The notes beneath the pieces were generated by a model, which had not been told where the DNA came from, ran no database searches, and was given only the letters and a program-made list of their open reading frames with translations. A DNA stretch of 64,000 nucleotides from Candidatus Pelagibacter sp. (GTDB taxonomy: Bacteria > Pseudomonadota > Alphaproteobacteria > Pelagibacterales > Pelagibacteraceae). Shown here piece after piece: positions 57,247 through 64,000 of the stretch. How positions within the stretch are numbered: the first letter of the stretch is position 1; each line of letters starts with the position of its first letter. The stretch spans positions 1-64,000 of the forward strand of contig JAOHFJ010000002.1 in the NCBI GenBank assembly GCA_028097945.1, in the 5' to 3' direction. The translations under genes and the position numbers were made by a program.

Positions 57247-57927
57247 TTAAATTATTGAAAGAAATCTTTTTGAAAAATTATCGATTCTTGAAAAATATCT
57301 TTGAGAGTCACTATTAAATTTATTGTATGCTACCACGGCTGGAATTGCTGCTAACAAACCTAATGCAGTCGCAAACAGAGCTTCGGCTATACCAGGCGCT
57401 ACAATCGCTAAACTTGTATTTCTAGAAATTGCAATTGATTGAAACGAGTTCATTATTCCCCATACAGTTCCAAATAAACCAATAAAAGGTGCAGTGGAAC
57501 CCACCGTTGCAAGAAATGTAAAGTTTTTCTCTACCTTTTTCATTTCGTTGTCCGTTGCTATTTCTAATACTCTGCCAACTCTTGCTGATTGAACCGCAGA
57601 TGTCTGTCTTTTAGTTTTTATTAGCTCTGCCATAGCAGTTTTAAAAATAAGCACTGCAGGGTCCTTAGAATTTACAGGAAGACTGTTATTAAAACTTTCT
57701 GCAGATTTAGCTTTCCAAAATTTTTTTTCAAACTCCTCTATCGAAGTATTTATATTTTTGAACAGTTTAAATTTATCAAATATAAGCGCCCATGAAAAAA
57801 TCGAGCATAGTATTAATAAAATTATTACAAATTTTACAACGAAATCCGCTCGTAAAAATAGTTTCCACAAAGAAAAATCTGTTGCTCCACCTAAGCCTAC
57901 AACTTGAGCTGCTATATCTTGTTCCAT
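57247..57927 (-). CDS. tolQ: Tol-Pal motor protein TolQ
   Basis: 226 residues, MotA/TolQ/ExbB family, with three membrane helices (about 29-49, 136-158, 170-192). Family residues: LATVGSTAPFIGLFGTVWGIMNSF (in parts) and APGIAEALFATALGLLAAIPAVVAYN. Directly downstream of ruvC (57-base gap), without the ruvA-ruvB-ybgC genes often found between. Confidence 0.96.
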   Translation of the reverse strand: MEQDIAAQVVGLGGATDFSLWKLFLRADFVVKFVIILLILCSIFSWALIFDKFKLFKNINTSIEEFEKKFWKAKSAESFNNSLPVNSKDPAVLIFKTAMAELIKTKRQTSAVQSARVGRVLEIATDNEMKKVEKNFTFLATVGSTAPFIGLFGTVWGIMNSFQSIAISRNTSLAIVAPGIAEALFATALGLLAAIPAVVAYNKFNSDSQRYFSRIDNFSKRFLSII

Positions 57928-57984
57928 TAAAGTTGAATACTTTTAGAATGTGTCATGAATTTGGCGTTAATCACTCATTTTGGT

Positions 57985-58476
57985 TTAATTTTCTTCAGTA
58001 AGTCTTGTTTCACTAAAGAATCTTGCAATCAAAATAGCATCAGATTTGTTTACGTCTTTTTTTTTTGCAAGCTGATTTGATAGTTTTGGGTACATTTCAA
58101 TAGCTCTTGTCCTACTTGAGTCTTTAGAAGAATTAATTAATTCAAAATGTTTTTTCCATTTCGATGGTCTTACAAAAAAAATTGGTAATTTTAAAGCTGC
58201 ACAGATTCCTTTAATAGCTCCAAAGGTTTGACCAAAATTAAACATACTGGTAACTCCTTGGCCTGGCATAGCGTTAACTTGCTCAACAACAACGGAAATT
58301 TCTTCGTTTAAATCTATATTTTCTTTAATTAAATCAACGAGAAGCGCACTATTTAACTGTCTTTTATTTTTTTTTCCCTCAGGCATAACAGGCATATCGA
58401 ATATGTTTAATACTTTATTATTTTTTAATACAGCTATTGCTCCACTCAAACCAGGATCTATTCCTATTATTTTCAT
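57985..58476 (-). CDS. ruvC: Holliday junction resolvase RuvC-like
   Basis: 163 residues with the RNase H-like fold: first Asp in IIGIDPGLSGAIAV, Glu in VVVEQVNAMPGQG, and the C-terminal Asp in KSDAILIARFF. The middle section NFGQTFGAIKGICAAL and FVRPSKWKKHF is typical of this subgroup (phage-like/alphaproteobacterial RuvC). Resolves four-way junctions. Translation is coupled to yebC by a one-base overlap. No ruvA or ruvB is nearby. Confidence 0.9.
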   Translation of the reverse strand: MKIIGIDPGLSGAIAVLKNNKVLNIFDMPVMPEGKKNKRQLNSALLVDLIKENIDLNEEISVVVEQVNAMPGQGVTSMFNFGQTFGAIKGICAALKLPIFFVRPSKWKKHFELINSSKDSSRTRAIEMYPKLSNQLAKKKDVNKSDAILIARFFSETRLTEEN

Positions 58477-59204
58477 TATTGTAAATTTGTTAAGTTAGCA
58501 TTGGTAAAAATATTCTGAACATCATCTAACTCCTCTAAAGCAGTTAAAACCTCAATTATTTTCTCGCTACTATTTTTTGATAAATCTATATAATTGAGAG
58601 GCCTCCATTCTATTGAAGAATAATTAAATGCATCGATTTTTTTTTCAAGCTCAGTTTTTATCTTATAGAAGTCCTCTTTTTCAGTGATTATTTCAAAAAC
58701 ATCATTCAAATTAATACAATCTTTGGCCCCAGCATTAATTGTAATTTCAAATATTTCCTCCTCTTTTATTTTATCTTTTTGAACATGGATAACGCCATCA
58801 TTAGAAAATAAGTGAGCTGTAGACCCGGTCTCACCCAGTCTTCCACCATTTTTTTGTAATACAGTTCTAATGCTAGATGCAGATCTATTTTTATTATCGG
58901 TAAGTGTTTCTATTATCAAAGCTATATTAGATGGTCCAAATCCTTCATACCTTAAATTCTCATAATTTTTGTTACCGCTCATTTCTGATTTGCTTATTGC
59001 TCTTGAAATATTATCTTTTGGCATATTAGCTTGTTTAGCAGCTTGAATAGCTGTTCTTAATCTTGGATTCATTTCAGGATCTTTATCTCCTAATTTTGCA
59101 GCAACAGTTATCTCTCTTGAAAGTTTAGAAAAGATTTTAGATCTTTCTTTATCTGCTCTACCTTTTTTATGTTTTATGCCTGCCCAATGTGAGTGTCCTG
59201 CCAT
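58476..59204 (-). CDS. yebC: YebC/TACO1 family protein
   Basis: 242 residues: MAGHSHWAGIKHKKGRADKERSKIFSKL at the start, then MPKDNISRAI, YEGFGPSNIALIIETLTDN, ENGGRLGETGSTAHLF-like KNGGRLGETGSTAHLF, and WRPLNYIDL. YebC proteins have been described as transcriptional regulators and, more recently, as ribosome-associated factors helping proline-rich translation; which applies here is not decided by sequence. Upstream of ruvC as in most bacteria. Confidence 0.96.
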   Translation of the reverse strand: MAGHSHWAGIKHKKGRADKERSKIFSKLSREITVAAKLGDKDPEMNPRLRTAIQAAKQANMPKDNISRAISKSEMSGNKNYENLRYEGFGPSNIALIIETLTDNKNRSASSIRTVLQKNGGRLGETGSTAHLFSNDGVIHVQKDKIKEEEIFEITINAGAKDCINLNDVFEIITEKEDFYKIKTELEKKIDAFNYSSIEWRPLNYIDLSKNSSEKIIEVLTALEELDDVQNIFTNANLTNLQ

Positions 59205-59206
59205 GA

Positions 59207-60013
59207 CTATTTAGCTAAACTACCTCCATATATTATTCTAGTGATTTTATTGGCTAAGCCAGTTTCAAAATTTGTTTCAACAATTACTCCAGACAATGTA
59301 CCTTCACCTTCAGCAGGAAAATGACTTATCGCATTCTTATCTTTAAAAAATTTTTTAATTGAATTTTCTTTATTCATGCCAATTACAGAATTATAGTCAC
59401 CACACATGCCTATATCTGTCTGATAAGCTGTCCCCCCATCTAAAATACGCGTGTCAGCTGTAGGAACGTGAGTATGTGTTCCAATAACACAAGTGGCTTG
59501 ACCATCAAAAAAATGACCGGCTGCCATTTTTTCACTTGTAATTTCACCATGAAAATCTACTACTAAAAAATCAACGTCTTTTTTTAATTTCATTTTATTA
59601 CGAATTTCTTTAGCCGTTATAAAAACATCTTCAGTTTTTCTCATAAAAACGTTTCCCATGAGGTTTATTACCCCAACTTTAAATTTTTTATCTTTTGAAA
59701 AATATATTTTATATCCTCTACCAGGAGAACCGTTTACAAGATTTGCAGGCCTTAATAATCTACTTTCTTTTTCTATAAAGTCTGGTGTTTCTTTCTTGTC
59801 CCAAATATGATTCCCAGAAGTTATTACATCAACTCCTATTTTAAAAAAATCCTCCGATATTTTTTGAGTAATCCCTCTTCCATCGTCTGAAGCATTTTCG
59901 CCATTTACTATTACAAAATTAATTTTATTGGTTTTAATTAAATCAGGTAATTTGTCAGATAAAGCCTTCCTGCCAGATGCACCCATTATATCTCCTAAAA
60001 TTAAAATGTTCAT
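59207..60013 (-). CDS. YmdB family metallophosphoesterase
   Basis: 268 residues. Metal ligands in NILILGDIMGASGR, NGENASDDGRGI, TSGNHIWD, DFHGEITSEK and GTHTHVPTAD; this order is the TIGR00282/YmdB family of calcineurin-like phosphoesterases, shown in other bacteria to act on cyclic nucleotides. Physiological role here is unknown. One-base overlap with the fau gene and 2 bases before yebC, a conserved neighbourhood in alphaproteobacteria. Confidence 0.92.
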   Translation of the reverse strand: MNILILGDIMGASGRKALSDKLPDLIKTNKINFVIVNGENASDDGRGITQKISEDFFKIGVDVITSGNHIWDKKETPDFIEKESRLLRPANLVNGSPGRGYKIYFSKDKKFKVGVINLMGNVFMRKTEDVFITAKEIRNKMKLKKDVDFLVVDFHGEITSEKMAAGHFFDGQATCVIGTHTHVPTADTRILDGGTAYQTDIGMCGDYNSVIGMNKENSIKKFFKDKNAISHFPAEGEGTLSGVIVETNFETGLANKITRIIYGGSLAK

Positions 60014-60564
60014 TAATAAATTCCTTTTTCTGTAATTATAAAATCCATTTTTACATCATTTTGATTTATCGGAAGTTTATGATGTTTTTGAAACGAAAAA
60101 GCAACACCAACAGTTAAAATATTTTTAAACTGCTTTAAATATTTATTTAGATAACGATCGTAGTATCCTTTGCCATATCCTAATCTGTATTTGTTTTCAT
60201 CAAAAGCTAACATAGGAACTAACATAATATCAGGAACCTTAGCTTGAGTTTTAGCTGGCTCCAGTATTCCAAATTCATTAACAAATAATACTTCTCTTTT
60301 TTTCCAAGAAAAAAAATTCATAAGACTATTTTTGTTAGTTACTGGAAGTAAAATATCTCCTGATAAAATATTTTTAAATTCTAAAATTTTAAGAACGTTC
60401 AATTCGAAATTAGCAGGATAATATAAACCTATCTTGATAATTTTTTTTTTGACTTTTAATTGAATTAATTTTAATAAAGGTAAAAAAAATTTTTCATCTA
60501 TATCAAAATATTTTTTTTTCCTAAGACTCAAATATTTTTTTCTTAGTTGGATTTTTTGCTGCAT
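60013..60564 (-). CDS. fau: 5-formyltetrahydrofolate cyclo-ligase
   Basis: ATP-dependent conversion of 5-formyl- to 5,10-methenyl-tetrahydrofolate. 183 residues. N-terminal basic RKKYLSLRKKKYF, IGLYYPANFEL, and the diagnostic C-terminal PMLAFDENKYRLGYGKGYYDRYL (in parts). Directly joined to zapA; in many proteobacteria 6S RNA sits between these two genes, but here there is no spacer at all. Confidence 0.92.
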   Translation of the reverse strand: MQQKIQLRKKYLSLRKKKYFDIDEKFFLPLLKLIQLKVKKKIIKIGLYYPANFELNVLKILEFKNILSGDILLPVTNKNSLMNFFSWKKREVLFVNEFGILEPAKTQAKVPDIMLVPMLAFDENKYRLGYGKGYYDRYLNKYLKQFKNILTVGVAFSFQKHHKLPINQNDVKMDFIITEKGIY

Positions 60565-61011
60565 CTACTGTATTTCAGACAGCGACTCTGTATTTGAAAT
60601 TATTTTTTCAAGTGATTGAGTGGTTTTATCAAGCATTGACTCATATAAAGAATTATTTTCTTCAATTGTTTTTTTAAAACCGTCTAATTCTTTATTCAAA
60701 TTTTTGATCTCAATATCTTTTCCTTCTTTATACTTAATTGCCAAAGATCTAATTTCTTTAAATTTATTAGAAATCTCATCTAGTTTTTTTTTCTGGTTAG
60801 TGACTTTTTGTTTTAAATCAAAGTAGTCATCAATTAATTGGATAGTGGTAATTAATAAAAGCTTATTTTCACCAATATTTCCTAACTTATCTTTTAACTC
60901 TGTATATTTTTTATCCAAAAATTTTGTTAATTTTTTAAGAGACTCCTCCTGACCATCGTCGCATGAAAGTAAATAGTCTTTGTTGTTAAATTTTATATTT
61001 ACATTTGCCAT
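60565..61011 (-). CDS. zapA: Cell division protein ZapA
   Basis: 148 residues. N-terminal globular domain with [33 protein letters not shown] (in parts) and LLLITTIQLIDDYFDLKQK, then a long coiled coil (about 80-140). Bundles FtsZ filaments. About 40 residues longer than E. coli ZapA because of the extended coil. Start overlaps the upstream coiled-coil gene by 13 bases. Confidence 0.9.
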   Translation of the reverse strand: MANVNIKFNNKDYLLSCDDGQEESLKKLTKFLDKKYTELKDKLGNIGENKLLLITTIQLIDDYFDLKQKVTNQKKKLDEISNKFKEIRSLAIKYKEGKDIEIKNLNKELDGFKKTIEENNSLYESMLDKTTQSLEKIISNTESLSEIQ

Positions 61012-61322
61012 TTATCAATCTCACTAACTAAATTTTCAGTTTCTTTACTTAATTCCTCAATTTCTTGATTGAACTTATCTTCTAATTCAGATCTTTTATT
61101 AACTTCTGATTGCATCTTTTTTATTTTTTCTTTTAAATATTTATGCTCTCTCATTAATTCTTCATTTTTTTTTTCAATTTCTTTTTTTTGATCAGCAAGT
61201 TCATTTTTTTCAGTTCTTATTTTTTCCAGCTCATAACCTGGCTGTGAATAACTTAAAGATAGTGAGTTTAATTTATCAATAAGTTGGTTTAAATTTTGTT
61301 CTTTCTTTTCAAAACTGCTCAT
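60999..61322 (-). CDS. Small coiled-coil protein upstream of zapA
   Basis: 107 residues almost wholly predicted coiled coil: heptads of Leu/Ile with Glu/Lys throughout, no membrane segment and no enzyme motif. Overlaps zapA by 13 bases, so it is co-translated with a Z-ring protein. By position and size it resembles the DUF4164/ZapB-like small coiled-coil proteins found beside zapA in alphaproteobacteria and may partner ZapA; that is inference. Start is 57 bases from the divergent tkt start. Confidence 0.75.
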   Translation of the reverse strand: MSSFEKKEQNLNQLIDKLNSLSLSYSQPGYELEKIRTEKNELADQKKEIEKKNEELMREHKYLKEKIKKMQSEVNKRSELEDKFNQEIEELSKETENLVSEIDKWQM

Positions 61323-61379
61323 AAAGACTTATACCATAATATTGATATAGTTAGTTTAAGTCTATATAGGTATTGCAAT

Positions 61380-63362
61380 GTGACTGTAAAATTTAATCAA
61401 TTATCAAACGCAATTAGATTTTTATCGATTGACGCTGTGCAAAAAGCTAACTCGGGTCATCCTGGCATGCCTATGGGAATGTCCGATGTAGCAACAGTGC
61501 TATTTAAATACCACCTGAGGTTTAATCCTAAAAATCCCAACTGGATTAACCGTGATAGATTTATTTTATCTGCTGGACACGGTTCAATGTTGCTTTACTC
61601 TCTTTTGTATCTTTGTGGCTACAAAAGTATTTCAATTGAGGATATAAAAAATTTTCGACAGCTTAATTCTATCTGTGCTGGACATCCTGAGTACAAAAAA
61701 GGTTCTGGAATTGAGACGACTACTGGACCTTTAGGACAAGGGTTAGGAAACGCTGTAGGTATGGCAATAGCAGAAGAAATATTCAGAAAAAAATTTAGTT
61801 CTTCTGTCATTAATAACAAAACCTATGTAATTGCGAGTGACGGAGACTTAATGGAGGGAATTAGTCATGAAGTAATGAGTCTAGCTGGCCATCTAAAATT
61901 AAAGAATTTAATAGTTTTTTTTGACAATAATAAAATTTCAATTGACGGTTCAACATCGCTTAGTGTTTCAGATGATTACAAAAAAAGATTTGAGTCGTAC
62001 GGTTGGAGCTTTTTAGAGGTAAACGGTCACAATGAAAAACAAATTTCAAAAGCGATCACAAAAGCATCAAAGTCAAAAAAACCTACAATAATATCTTGTA
62101 AAACTATAATAGGATTTGGATCACCTAATAAATCTGGTAAAGCTTCCTCTCACGGCTCTCCATTAGGAGATGAGGAAATAGCTTTAGTGAGAAGAAAACT
62201 AAAATGGAACAACCAGCCATTTGAAGTGCCTCAAGAAATACTAGATGAATGGAGAAATATAGGTAACAAGGGTGAGCAACTGGAAAATAAATGGCTTGAA
62301 ACAGTCAATAAAAAAAATCCTAAAATTAAAAATGAACTTAACAGCGCTAATGAGAAATTGGATTTGAACGGTTTAGAAAATTTAATTCGTCAAGAAAAAG
62401 ATAAACATTTTGAAACTAAGCCAAGTTTAGCTACACGACAATGCTCGATGGCCGCTATAGAAAAAATTTCTGCTTTTCTTCCTGAATTAATAGGTGGTTC
62501 TGCAGATTTAAGTGGTTCCAATAATACAAAAACAAATAATTCTAAAATTATAAACTCTAAAAATTTTAATGGAAATTATATTCATTATGGAGTTAGAGAA
62601 CATGGTATGGCAGCAGTTATGAATGGTTTAGCTCTTTATGGAGGTTTAATACCTTATGGTGGAACATTTTTAATATTCTCAGATTATTGTAAACCCTCTA
62701 TAAGACTCTCTGCTTTAATGGGTCTTAAAGTAATTTATGTTTTTTCACACGACTCGATTGGTCTTGGTGAAGATGGTCCTACTCACCAACCTATAGAACA
62801 ACTTACTGGGTTAAGAGCAATTCCGAATTTAAATGTCTTCAGGCCAGCAGATATTAATGAAACATTTGAATGTTGGGAAATTGCTTTAAAAAGTGAAAAT
62901 ACCCCAAGTGCTATTGCTTTATCGAGACAAAAAGTTCCTTACATCAATCCAAGCAATTCTAAAGAGAATAAATGTGAAAAAGGAGCCTATGAAGTTAATT
63001 TAACTTCGCATGAGAGCAATGTAACATTGGTTGCTTCAGGTACTGAGGTAGAACTTGCCTTAAAAGTTCAAAATAAACTTAAAGAAAACAATATCCACTC
63101 GAAAGTAGTTTCAATGCCATGTATGGAGCTTTTTGATAAACAACCTGAAGATTACCGGAAAGATATTTTAGAAGAAAACTCATTGATCATTACATTAGAA
63201 GCTGGAAGCGTAATGTCTTGGCAAAAATATATTAAAAATAAAGGTGCCAATTTAGGTATAGATAAATTTGGTGAAAGTGCTCCATACAAAGAAATTTACA
63301 AACATTTTAAATTATCAGAGGAAGATATAACAAATTTAATTCAAAAAAAATTGAGAGAGTAA
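61380..63362 (+). CDS. tkt: Transketolase
   Basis: Thiamine diphosphate enzyme of the non-oxidative pentose phosphate pathway. GTG at 61380 gives 660 residues beginning close to the family start ([23 protein letters not shown] follows within 12 residues, named in parts). A longer frame to 61296 would run into the opposite gene and adds an unlikely leader; an overlapping ATG at 61379 is out of frame. Seen: [14 protein letters not shown], ThDP motif [12 protein letters not shown] with [15 protein letters not shown], and [16 protein letters not shown]. Followed by pgk after 9 bases. Confidence 0.96.
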   Translation: MTVKFNQLSNAIRFLSIDAVQKANSGHPGMPMGMSDVATVLFKYHLRFNPKNPNWINRDRFILSAGHGSMLLYSLLYLCGYKSISIEDIKNFRQLNSICAGHPEYKKGSGIETTTGPLGQGLGNAVGMAIAEEIFRKKFSSSVINNKTYVIASDGDLMEGISHEVMSLAGHLKLKNLIVFFDNNKISIDGSTSLSVSDDYKKRFESYGWSFLEVNGHNEKQISKAITKASKSKKPTIISCKTIIGFGSPNKSGKASSHGSPLGDEEIALVRRKLKWNNQPFEVPQEILDEWRNIGNKGEQLENKWLETVNKKNPKIKNELNSANEKLDLNGLENLIRQEKDKHFETKPSLATRQCSMAAIEKISAFLPELIGGSADLSGSNNTKTNNSKIINSKNFNGNYIHYGVREHGMAAVMNGLALYGGLIPYGGTFLIFSDYCKPSIRLSALMGLKVIYVFSHDSIGLGEDGPTHQPIEQLTGLRAIPNLNVFRPADINETFECWEIALKSENTPSAIALSRQKVPYINPSNSKENKCEKGAYEVNLTSHESNVTLVASGTEVELALKVQNKLKENNIHSKVVSMPCMELFDKQPEDYRKDILEENSLIITLEAGSVMSWQKYIKNKGANLGIDKFGESAPYKEIYKHFKLSEEDITNLIQKKLRE

Positions 63363-63371
63363 TAGAAGTCG

Positions 63372-64000
63372 ATGGGTGAAATAAATTTCTTTCCTGACGA
63401 TTTAGAAATCAAAGATCAAAAGATAATTCTTAGATTAGATTTAAATGTTCCAATTAAAGATAAAGTTATAAAAGATGATACAAGAATTACTTTATGTTTA
63501 CCTTTTATAAATAGACTAATTGAAAAAAAAGCAAAAATTATAATTATTAGTCATTTAGGTCGACCAAAAGGAATTAATGTCTCTGACCTATCTTTAATAC
63601 CTATCTACAAATATCTCAAAGATGCGCTTCAAACTAATGTTTATTTTTTTAGAGGAACTTTTGATGGTGAAACTAAAGAAAAATTTTCTCACCTAAAAGG
63701 AGGTGAGGTAATATTAATTGAGAATATAAGATTTTTTAAAGAGGAAACCGAAGATGGCCAAGATTTTTCAAAAAAGTTAGGAGAACTTGGCGACATTTAT
63801 ATTAATGATGCATTTTCATGCTCCCATAGGAAACAAGCTTCTGTGCATAGTATAACAAAATTTGTAAAAAAAAGTTATGCAGGTCCATTATTAAAAAAAG
63901 AAATAACGGCAATAAATCTTGTTATAAAAAATAAAAAAGAACCAGTCACTTGCATTATCGGAGGATCAAAAATTTCTACAAAGATTAATGTTATTACTAA
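63372..64000 (+). CDS. pgk: Phosphoglycerate kinase, 3' part outside window
   Basis: Interconverts 1,3-bisphosphoglycerate and 3-phosphoglycerate. I translated from the ATG at 63372; 209 codons are visible and the frame is open at the edge. Family motifs: ILRLDLNVPI near residues 18-27, DDTRIT, IISHLGRPKG, LIENIRFFKEE, and NDAFSCSHRKQAS (close to the usual NDAFGTAHRAHAS). Directly behind tkt; the frequently intervening gap gene is missing here. Together with PPDK it suggests a lower-glycolysis/gluconeogenesis route. Confidence 0.96.
   Translation, partial: MGEINFFPDDLEIKDQKIILRLDLNVPIKDKVIKDDTRITLCLPFINRLIEKKAKIIIISHLGRPKGINVSDLSLIPIYKYLKDALQTNVYFFRGTFDGETKEKFSHLKGGEVILIENIRFFKEETEDGQDFSKKLGELGDIYINDAFSCSHRKQASVHSITKFVKKSYAGPLLKKEITAINLVIKNKKEPVTCIIGGSKISTKINVIT

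Noticed and set aside
1..64000. CRISPR arrays, transposases, prophage or toxin-antitoxin loci
   Set aside because: No regularly spaced repeats, transposase motifs or phage structural genes were seen on either strand.

Overview
The window looks like a piece of a streamlined, very A+T-rich marine alphaproteobacterial chromosome, most likely SAR11 (Pelagibacterales). The basis is protein content and gene order: a green-type proteorhodopsin next to a ferredoxin/ferredoxin-reductase/GST module, alphaproteobacterial-style DksA and RpoH, Lys/Asn/Ile-rich proteins, almost no intergenic DNA and many overlapping genes. I count 64 protein genes (the first and last cut by the window edges) and two tRNA genes. 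I see no insertion sequence, prophage, CRISPR array, rRNA gene or clear pseudogene. No gene-free stretch exceeds 300 bases; the longest (about 227 bases) is the divergent region between proteorhodopsin and prpE.

Layout. 1-4313 (minus): psd-pssA-rlmE-guaB-TPR protein-guaA, joining phosphatidylethanolamine synthesis, 23S rRNA methylation and GMP synthesis. 4378-5592: icd (plus). 5585-16573 (minus): GT39 and GT2 glycosyltransferases, a GFA-family protein, a glycerate-kinase-like protein, a TolC-family protein, recA, an aldehyde dehydrogenase with its DUF779 partner, and alaS. 16649-22003: dksA, then gst/ferredoxin reductase/ferredoxin/proteorhodopsin on minus, and prpE on plus. 21992-26198: dihydroorotase, ygfZ, tRNA-Leu(GAG), nadA-nadC. 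26299-32726 (minus): sppA-like peptidase, glyQ, glyS, ppdK. 32872-38631: ispB, pdxH, aroC and the xseB-ispA-dxs isoprenoid operon. 38653-43586 (plus): a Sua5-type tsaC, an ABC-2 transporter and three surface/modification genes (2OG-oxygenase-like, FkbM methyltransferase, GT17), ending at tRNA-Arg(UCG). 43694-45602: rluD, rpoH. 45599-61322 (minus): an 18-gene run from a coiled-coil protein and zapA through fau, ymdB-like, yebC, ruvC, tolQRAB-pal-cpoB, tilS, ftsH, folP, glmM, thiD and purA. 61380-64000 (plus): tkt and the start of pgk.

How the genes fit together. Most are core housekeeping: nucleotide, cofactor and isoprenoid synthesis, translation fidelity, envelope constriction (Tol-Pal) and proteostasis (FtsH, RpoH). 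Lifestyle-specific parts are proteorhodopsin (light-driven proton pumping), PrpE (propionate activation), PPDK (pyruvate/PEP interconversion), a glycerate kinase and an AldB/ExaC-like aldehyde dehydrogenase. Dxs, IspA and IspB supply isoprenoids for quinones and probably for retinal, but no retinal-synthesis gene lies in the window.

I found no clearly new multi-gene system. The best points for a second look are: an IMP dehydrogenase lacking its whole CBS (Bateman) regulatory domain; a dihydroorotase with Gln at a metal-ligand His position; three copies of TCCCGTTT before the aldehyde dehydrogenase gene that could form mutually exclusive hairpins; a perfect hairpin covering one possible start of the DUF779 gene; an 18-bp palindrome in the proteorhodopsin promoter region; and convergent genes that share their stop-codon bases.
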